Assembly (NCBI GenBank): GCA_963774445.1
Contig: CAVZFC010000019.1
Location: 1,550,001-1,614,000, forward strand
Source of the DNA: CAVUQH01 sp963774445
Lineage (GTDB): Bacteria > Myxococcota_A > Polyangia > Haliangiales > Haliangiaceae
DNA: 64,000 nucleotides
Direction of reading: 5' to 3'
Shown here in pieces: positions 59,115 to 64,000 of the stretch (position 1 is its first letter; every line of letters starts with the position of its first letter). The notes below the pieces were generated by a model. The model saw nothing but the letters and a program-made list of their open reading frames with translations. It ran no database searches and was not told the DNA's origin. The translations under genes were made by a program, and so were the position numbers.

Positions 59115-59132
59115 GGACCAGAGGTCCTTTTT
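59115..59132. promoter_or_regulatory. GGACC-AGA-GGTCC palindrome with T-run, 57 bases above the MscS gene
   Basis: The 5-base arms are exact and are followed by TTTTT on the plus strand. A second copy, GGACC-GGA-GGTCC, is at 61673-61685, above the zinc-ribbon gene. It could be a small terminator, an operator or a repeat; the plus-strand reading has no gene upstream. Confidence 0.3.
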
Positions 59133-59195
59133 CGCGGCTTCGTCGCGGCCGGACCGGATCGGCCTGGCTCGACCGAGTCTCCGGCAGACGCGCGC

Positions 59196-59226
59196 CTACC
59201 GGCTCGGCGGGAGGCCGAGCCGGTAG
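59196..59226 (-). terminator. Perfect hairpin after the beta-lactamase-like gene
   Basis: CTACCGGCTCGGC pairs perfectly with GCCGAGCCGGTAG around GGGAG, a 13-base stem starting 10 bases after the minus-strand stop at 59237. No T-run follows, but the stem is strong enough to be a terminator. Confidence 0.65.
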
Positions 59227-59236
59227 GGCACGGGGG

Positions 59237-61177
59237 TTACTGCGGCGAGAAGGCGGCGTTCATGGCGTTCTTGAACACCGACTTGGCGCTCATCTGACCG
59301 TTGATCATGATCATCACGATCACGCCGTTGTCGCAGCTGACCAGGGTGGTGTCCAGCTCCGCGCCGCCGTTCATGCTGCCCGGGAAGTAGCCCACCTTGC
59401 CGTAGCACTTGGTGCCGTCGGCGTAGGTGCCGTAGTCACCAAAGCCCAGGCTCTGCGCCTTCAGGTCAGCGAGCGAGTCGCTCGACAGGAGAATGCCGCC
59501 GAAGCTGGCCGCGGCGAAGTCGGCCAGCTCGTGGATCGAGTTGTGGCCGCCCGCGCTGCCCGGGATGAGGGTCCAATCGCCGTAGTAGGTGCCGTTGGCA
59601 TTGCCCGGCGGGTTGGGATAGAAGAGCGTCGGCGCCGAGCCGGTGGGCTTGTATGCGACGTTGTAGATGCCGATCGGCGAGAAGATCTCGTCGTTGACGT
59701 AGTCGATGAAACGCGCGGCGCTGCCGTCGCCGTTGTTCTGCCAGTCGGTGAAGCCGTCGAGGCTGGCGACCAGGACGCGCAACAGCGCGTAGTTGATGTT
59801 GGCGTAGCTGTCCACCTTGTCGGCCAGATCGATTTCGTGCTCCATCAGCGTCTTCACGTTGGCGTAGGCGTAGCCGCCGGCATCCGCGTTGCGCAGACCG
59901 CTGGTGTGGTCGAGGACCTCGGCAAACGTGATCGTCTTGTTGTTCGCTGGAATGCTCCAGTACGACGGCAGATAGGTCCAGACAGGCGTGCTCACGTCGA
60001 TGCCGTGGTCGTGGAGCAGCTGCAGCATCGCCACCGCGGTAATGGTCTTGGACACGCTGGCCGGATTGAACCGGTCGTAGACGGTGAAGTTGGTGGCGGG
60101 CAGATCTGCGCTGGTCCGGCCCGGGCCCTCGGCCCGCTGGATCACCGACAGGCCGCGACGAAGCTCGTAGCCCCACTTGGTGATGCTGCCCGAGACCGCG
60201 CCGTCGATGCTGGCGGCCATGTCCGACAGGTGGAAGCAGTGGCTGTTGCGGCAGTAGTCGCCGGTCTTGGCGTTCGGTTCCGCCACCCAGATCGCCGCGT
60301 AGCGCGCCGCACCGGACAGCGGATAGCCATCGATCTGCGTCAGCCGGTAGCCCTGCAGCTGCCGGTCGGTGAACTCGTGCTGGTAGCCGCCCGAGGTCAT
60401 CCGGTGTCGCGCCACCAGCGCGCGCCCCGAGCTCTTCTCCCAGATCGCCGCGTAGCGATCGCTGGTGCCGACCTGGTAGCCGCTCACGTGCGCCAGCCGA
60501 TAGCCCAGCCGGCTGTAGTAGTCGAAGTAGCTCTGATACGTCGCCGACGACATCCGGTGGCGCGCAATCCACGCCGGTCCCGCGCTGTCGTACGTCCAGA
60601 TGGCCGCGTAGTAATCCACGCCACCTATCCCGTAGCCCTGGATCCACGACAACCGATAGCCGTGCGACGTCCAGTAGTTGAACTGCGACTGGTACGACGA
60701 GCTGGTCATGCCGTGACGTGCGATCCACGCCGGCCCCGAGCTCTTCTCCCAGATCGCCGCGTACCGGGCCTGCCCACTCTGCTCGTACCCGTCGATCACG
60801 GTGAGCCGGTAGCCCTGGCCGACCCAGTAATTGAACTGACTCTGGTACTGCGACGACGTCATCCCGTGACGCGCCACCCACGCTGGCCCGGACTTCTTCT
60901 CCCAGATGGCGGCAAACCGCACCGCGCCATTGACGTTGTACCCGCTGATGTCCGTCAGCCGGTAGCCCTGGCCGACCCAGTAATTGAACTGACTCTGGTA
61001 CTGCGACGACGACATCCCGTGACGCGCGACCCAGGGACTCGGCAACAGACGGATGATCGGACTGCTCGAGACGACGAGCGAATCCTGCGTGTCACTGCCG
61101 GTCTCCACATCGTCGACCACACAACCCACCAGCGCGGCCGCCGTTACGGCGGCAAACACAAACGAACGGATTCTCAC
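59237..61177 (-). CDS. Beta-lactamase-fold serine hydrolase with five N-terminal BTRD1-like repeats
   Basis: The 646-residue product begins with GTG at 61177, behind AGGAG. It has a lipobox (AAALVGCVVDD). Five tandem 51-residue repeats occupy residues 49-302 (W-x-A-R-H-x-M-[TS]-S ... GYRL ... GY ... AAIWEK). The catalytic domain has the SxxK motif SVSK at 374-377, YAN at 458-460 and HNSIHEL near the third motif position. These are serine beta-lactamase/DD-peptidase features. The repeat family matches Pfam BTRD1 from memory, and similar repeats precede the hydrolase domain in fungal polyglycine hydrolases. A secreted peptidase or esterase that anchors through the repeats is likely; the substrate is not visible. 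Confidence 0.87.
   Translation of the reverse strand: MRIRSFVFAAVTAAALVGCVVDDVETGSDTQDSLVVSSSPIIRLLPSPWVARHGMSSSQYQSQFNYWVGQGYRLTDISGYNVNGAVRFAAIWEKKSGPAWVARHGMTSSQYQSQFNYWVGQGYRLTVIDGYEQSGQARYAAIWEKSSGPAWIARHGMTSSSYQSQFNYWTSHGYRLSWIQGYGIGGVDYYAAIWTYDSAGPAWIARHRMSSATYQSYFDYYSRLGYRLAHVSGYQVGTSDRYAAIWEKSSGRALVARHRMTSGGYQHEFTDRQLQGYRLTQIDGYPLSGAARYAAIWVAEPNAKTGDYCRNSHCFHLSDMAASIDGAVSGSITKWGYELRRGLSVIQRAEGPGRTSADLPATNFTVYDRFNPASVSKTITAVAMLQLLHDHGIDVSTPVWTYLPSYWSIPANNKTITFAEVLDHTSGLRNADAGGYAYANVKTLMEHEIDLADKVDSYANINYALLRVLVASLDGFTDWQNNGDGSAARFIDYVNDEIFSPIGIYNVAYKPTGSAPTLFYPNPPGNANGTYYGDWTLIPGSAGGHNSIHELADFAAASFGGILLSSDSLADLKAQSLGFGDYGTYADGTKCYGKVGYFPGSMNGGAELDTTLVSCDNGVIVMIMINGQMSAKSVFKNAMNAAFSPQ
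60278..61033 (-). repeat. Five tandem repeats of about 153 bases coding the BTRD1-like units
   Basis: Each unit encodes 51 residues (52 in the third), with the signatures W[VI]ARHxM, YQSQFNYW, GYRL and AAIW. Repeats 1 and 2 are nearly the same at the DNA level in places, for example the segment coding YQSQFNYWVGQGYRL, while repeats 4 and 5 have diverged (WIARHRM, LVARHRM). The array probably grows or shrinks by recombination. Confidence 0.85.
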
Positions 61178-61341
61178 GGTGCTTCTCCTTTTGTTCGGCC
61201 GTCCTCGGCCATTGGTGACCGACTGAGGGCCGCCCGCGGAAACGTGACGTCCGAACGAGGAGAAAAATACGAGGAATTTCAGTTATCTAGAATGCTTCGC
61301 ATGGGCGTCGCATCGGCTTGCGCGACCGAGGTGTGGAGCGG

Positions 61342-61647
61342 TTAGCGATACGGACCCTCGGTCCCGGGGCCCTTGATGAGGCGCGTCCGGTACTGCTCGC
61401 CCACCGGAATGCTCTCGGGCTCGTCGGCAAACCACTGCGCATAGCCGCAGCCGCGGCAGACGTAGATGCGCAACGGACCGTAGCCGTTCGTGGGGTTGCG
61501 CCCCGCGAACATCCAGCGCGGATCGTAGGTGACGCACATCGGCTTCTCGAAATCGCTGTGACCGAACTCGGCCACCACCGACTCCAGCACCTCGTCGTGT
61601 TCGCACAGGGGGCAGCTCCCCTTTCGAAGATCGCGCATGTGCGCCAT
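61342..61647 (-). CDS. Small zinc-ribbon-like protein, unknown function
   Basis: The 101-residue product has two Cys pairs, CPLCEH near residue 12 and CRGCGYAQW near residue 65, which together could bind one zinc. Between them is FEKPMCVTYDPRWMFAG; the end is acidic then basic (EPESIPVGEQYRTRLIK). No signal peptide is present. No family was recognised. The start may be the ATG at 61647 or 61638. Confidence 0.6.
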   Translation of the reverse strand: MAHMRDLRKGSCPLCEHDEVLESVVAEFGHSDFEKPMCVTYDPRWMFAGRNPTNGYGPLRIYVCRGCGYAQWFADEPESIPVGEQYRTRLIKGPGTEGPYR

Positions 61648-61672
61648 CGTAGCACCGCCCGTTCGGCGTTCC

Positions 61673-61685
61673 GGACCGGAGGTCC
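61673..61685. promoter_or_regulatory. GGACC-GGA-GGTCC palindrome above the zinc-ribbon gene
   Basis: It has the same arms as 59115-59127, here 26 bases above the minus-strand start at 61647. It may be an operator; the T-run seen in the other copy is reduced to TT. Confidence 0.3.
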
Positions 61686-61764
61686 TTGCGCGATCTCGCC
61701 CGCCGTCGGCGAAGCCGGGCAGGGGTTCGGTGTGTGTCGGTAGGGCTCCGCGGTTGGGCGCGGG

Positions 61765-63441
61765 TCAGCGGGCGCGACCGTCCTCTGTGTCGTCCGGGGT
61801 CTGTTCGCTGGTGTCCTCGCCGTCGGCCTCGTGGGGATTCTGCTCCGCGTCCTCGCTCTCGCCCGCGCTCAGATCGACCAGGCGACCGTTGATCTCGGTC
61901 AGCAGCGTGTTGGCGACCTCCTCGCCCAGATCGCCACGCCGGGCGGCCGCCAGGACGAAGTCCTTCTCGGTAATGAGCAGGTGGCGCCGCGCCGCCACCA
62001 GCTCGTCCTGTCGGAAGCGCTCTTTGGCGACGCCCAGACCCTGGAGGTCGCTCTCGACGGTCTGCAGCCGCGATTCGTACTCCTCGCGCAGGGTGCCGAG
62101 GACTTCGTCGGGGGCGGTGCGGTTTCGCGCCATGGTGTCGAGCTCGGCGAGGGCGGTGTTGACCGCCTGCACCTCGCCGCGCAGCTTCTCGTACTGGATC
62201 CGCGTTTCGTCGCCTCGAACCACGCCGAGGCGACGAAGCAGCGGCGACATGGTCAGGCCCTGGATGAGAATGGACAGGATCACCACGCCAAAGGTCGTGG
62301 TCTCCAGGAACGCGCGGTGGGGCACGCTCGCGGGCAGCCCGAGCACCAGCACCATGGACAGCGCTCCGCGCACGCCGCCCCAGATGAGGACCAGGTTCCA
62401 CGAGGCCGGGAGACGCTTTCGTGTCGGACGGAGAAGGCTCGAGACGGCAAACACGATCGCCGCCCGGCCGACGACCATCGCCAGGTAGGCGGTGACGATT
62501 GGCAGCCACGAAGCGAGCAGCGCTTCCGCGTGCACGCGGAACCCGATGAGCAGAAAGACCATCGAGTTCAGGGCGAACGCGATGTACTCCCAGAACGTCT
62601 CGGCCGATACGCGCGTCAACGGCGACATGCCGGTCCGGGCGCCGTAGTTTCCGCACAACATGCCGGCGGCGACAGTCGCGATGACGCCGGAAACGTGCAA
62701 CCCCTCGGCGGCCGCGAACGAGCCGTAGGCGGCGATCGTCGTCAGGGTGATTTCGATCATCGCGTCGTCTACCCGCCGCACGACCTCGGAGATGACCAGA
62801 CCGATGACAGCTCCGATCACGGCGCCGCCGCCGACGATGGCGAAGAAGCTGGCGACCATGCTGCTCACATCGCCGGACGACTCGCCCGTGACATACGCCA
62901 GGATCAGCGTGAACAGCACGATGGCGGTGCCGTCGTTGAACAGGCTCTCCCCTTCGAGCAGCACCGACAGACGCTTGGGCGCCCGCGCGCTGCGGAACAG
63001 TCCCATGACGGCGATCGGATCGGTCGCCGCGACGACCGCGCCGAAGATCAGCGCCTGCGACCAGGGAAACTCGGCCTTCAGGTCGAGCGACCCCGCCACC
63101 AGGCTGAGGATGGCGGCCGTGAGCCCGATGGCGGCGGCCACCCCGGGAACCGCCAGCGCCAGGATGGCCAAAAGGTCGTGGCGAAAGTCGCGCACGTCGA
63201 GGTGAAAGCTGGCCTCGAACAGAAGCCCCGGCAGGACCACCGCAAACAAGATCTCGCGCGTGAGCTCCGGCGGGTTGAACGCATGGAGCGTGCCCAGCGC
63301 GAGCCCGGTGACTACCAGTGCCACCGTGTACGGCAGCCGCAGCCGTCGCGCCACGAGCGCGACCGCCGAAGCGACGACGAACAGCAGGATGAAGGAGGTG
63401 TTGGTCACGGCCAGCGCGTCCGGTTGCGGAGATGCTTCCAC
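61765..63441 (-). CDS. CPA1-family Na+/H+ antiporter (NhaP-like)
   Basis: The 558-residue product has about 12-13 membrane segments up to residue 395. The CPA1 signatures are LPGLLFEASFHLD, VVAATDPIAVMGLFRS (the ATDP unit), LLEGESLFNDGTAIVLFTL and NLVLIWGGVRGALSMVL. The two conserved Asp of the ion site are in ATDP and in the FNDG region. About 160 cytoplasmic C-terminal residues form an acidic helical tail (GEVQAVNTALAELDTM, TPDDTEDGRAR), which may regulate the antiporter. It exchanges Na+ or another cation for H+. Confidence 0.92.
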   Translation of the reverse strand: MEASPQPDALAVTNTSFILLFVVASAVALVARRLRLPYTVALVVTGLALGTLHAFNPPELTREILFAVVLPGLLFEASFHLDVRDFRHDLLAILALAVPGVAAAIGLTAAILSLVAGSLDLKAEFPWSQALIFGAVVAATDPIAVMGLFRSARAPKRLSVLLEGESLFNDGTAIVLFTLILAYVTGESSGDVSSMVASFFAIVGGGAVIGAVIGLVISEVVRRVDDAMIEITLTTIAAYGSFAAAEGLHVSGVIATVAAGMLCGNYGARTGMSPLTRVSAETFWEYIAFALNSMVFLLIGFRVHAEALLASWLPIVTAYLAMVVGRAAIVFAVSSLLRPTRKRLPASWNLVLIWGGVRGALSMVLVLGLPASVPHRAFLETTTFGVVILSILIQGLTMSPLLRRLGVVRGDETRIQYEKLRGEVQAVNTALAELDTMARNRTAPDEVLGTLREEYESRLQTVESDLQGLGVAKERFRQDELVAARRHLLITEKDFVLAAARRGDLGEEVANTLLTEINGRLVDLSAGESEDAEQNPHEADGEDTSEQTPDDTEDGRAR

Positions 63442-63489
63442 TACCTGGTAGCGGAAGCAACCTGGGCGACCAACTCGCCGGTGGAGTGC

Positions 63490-63975
63490 CTACGGCGCGA
63501 GGACGCGGGCCAGCAGCGCGGGCGGTGGCGCGCTGCTCCCGTAGCACGCGCGCTCGACGGACCCAAGGTACAGGCAGGTGTGATAGGCGGCGCGGCACTG
63601 CGATGCGGTCGTTGCATAGAACGCAATCGCCGCGCCCAGCCCTCCGCGCATCAGCCACGGCGCCACTGTCGGAGAGAGCCGGGTCAGGCCAAGGCCGAGG
63701 AGGACGCTGCTGCCGCCAATTGCGCAGGCAACCAGCACGGGAACCAGGCGCAAGCCGAGGTCGCCGGCGTTGATCGACTGGTAGGTGCCGCCATGCAGCT
63801 GGTGTACGCGGTCGAAGGCGTCGGTCAGCCGGCGTTGCTCGATGACGAGCACGGGAGCCAGGAGATAGCCCGCGACCTCTGTTGCGATCGCCAGCAGGCT
63901 GGCCACCATGCCGCGCGTCGTTCGTTTCGTCGGATCCATCCGCCATCGTTCGTACGGATCCAGTCGGTCGGCCAC
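63490..63975 (-). CDS. Small membrane protein, unknown function
   Basis: The 161-residue product has three or four hydrophobic segments (VASLLAIATEVAGYLLAPVLVI, LRLVPVLVACAIGGSSVLLGLGL, MRGGLGAAIAFYATTA) and a Cys-containing tail (SQCRAAYHTCLYLG, RACYGSS). No family was recognised. It starts with GTG at 63975 or ATG at 63939. It is 48 bases above the antiporter gene on the same strand and may be its partner. Confidence 0.6.
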   Translation of the reverse strand: MADRLDPYERWRMDPTKRTTRGMVASLLAIATEVAGYLLAPVLVIEQRRLTDAFDRVHQLHGGTYQSINAGDLGLRLVPVLVACAIGGSSVLLGLGLTRLSPTVAPWLMRGGLGAAIAFYATTASQCRAAYHTCLYLGSVERACYGSSAPPPALLARVLAP

Positions 63976-64000
63976 CGCGCGTAGAGTGACCTGGGCTCCT

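Noticed and set aside
61283..63946. Minus-strand 887-codon frame and plus-strand 717-codon frame over the antiporter
   Set aside because: The antiporter frame at 61765-63441 has membrane segments and family motifs; the others do not.

Overview
The DNA is GC-rich throughout and reads like a chromosome segment of a predatory-type or soil Myxococcota (Kofleriaceae/Haliangiales-like). The reasons are several secreted lipoproteins with Asp/Gly-rich linkers after the lipobox cysteine, glycine-rich surface lipoproteins, a trypsin-like protease with a MYXO-CTERM-like tail, FHA-containing enhancer-binding proteins, many Ser/Thr kinases, and a split exopolysaccharide (EPS) locus. This placement is inference; there is no rRNA or other taxonomic marker in the window. 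I found no tRNA, rRNA, CRISPR array or insertion sequence. No stretch over 300 bases lacks a gene; the longest gap (2285-2518) holds only an 18-30 codon open frame of no recognisable family.

Left region, 1-17617: an EPS assembly locus. On the minus strand, 13368 to 7176 is a tightly overlapping operon: glycosyltransferase, secreted DUF4091/GH123-like lipoprotein, two Wzz-type chain-length proteins, and a CpsD-like BY-kinase ATPase without a tyrosine tail. A second ATPase whose P-loop is destroyed (257-862) and the start of a further gene sit at the edge, divergent from an outer-membrane beta-barrel (938-2284). The plus-strand operon 14289-17617 encodes a phosphoglycosyl transferase, a glycosyltransferase, a stand-alone carrier protein and an amino acid:[carrier protein] ligase, the last three joined by 4-base start/stop overlaps. 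This is an unusual aminoacyl-activation module inside an EPS locus. A STAS protein and an RsbW-like ATPase lie between the two operons. An unrelated block (2519-6358) holds a LamG-phosphoesterase lipoprotein, a PpiC isomerase and a frameshifted HupE/UreJ gene. The missing EPS parts (Wzx flippase, OPX export lipoprotein, Wzy polymerase) are at 30852-34399.

Middle region, 17714-43186: mostly secreted lipoproteins and enzymes. They include a Gly-rich lipoprotein, two copper type II monooxygenase-like lipoproteins (19263, 37304), an FHA-AAA+-HTH regulator, glutamate dehydrogenase, a trypsin-like protease, FG-GAP proteins, a PLA2-like lipoprotein, a seven-haem cytochrome, a penicillin-acylase-type lipoprotein, a phospholipase D-like lipoprotein behind a sigma-54-type promoter, and cysteine synthase. 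The most striking item is a tandem pair of DsbA-like lipoproteins (38387-39245 and 39381-40208). The first has TGA exactly where the second has the first Cys of CPFC, followed 15 bases later by a small hairpin: a candidate selenoprotein, though a one-base frameshift further on also allows a pseudogene. Both genes carry the same inverted repeat TGTAGTA-N4-TACTACA in the promoter.

Right region, 43242-64000: an M16 peptidase pair (one catalytic, one inactive), two divergent Ser/Thr kinases followed by a SpoIIE-type phosphatase and an EEP-family hydrolase, a short UvrA-like ABC protein that looks transferred from actinobacteria, a second Gly-rich lipoprotein, an MscS channel, a serine hydrolase with five 51-residue N-terminal repeats (BTRD1-like, fused to a beta-lactamase fold), a small zinc-ribbon protein, a CPA1 Na+/H+ antiporter and a membrane protein at the edge.
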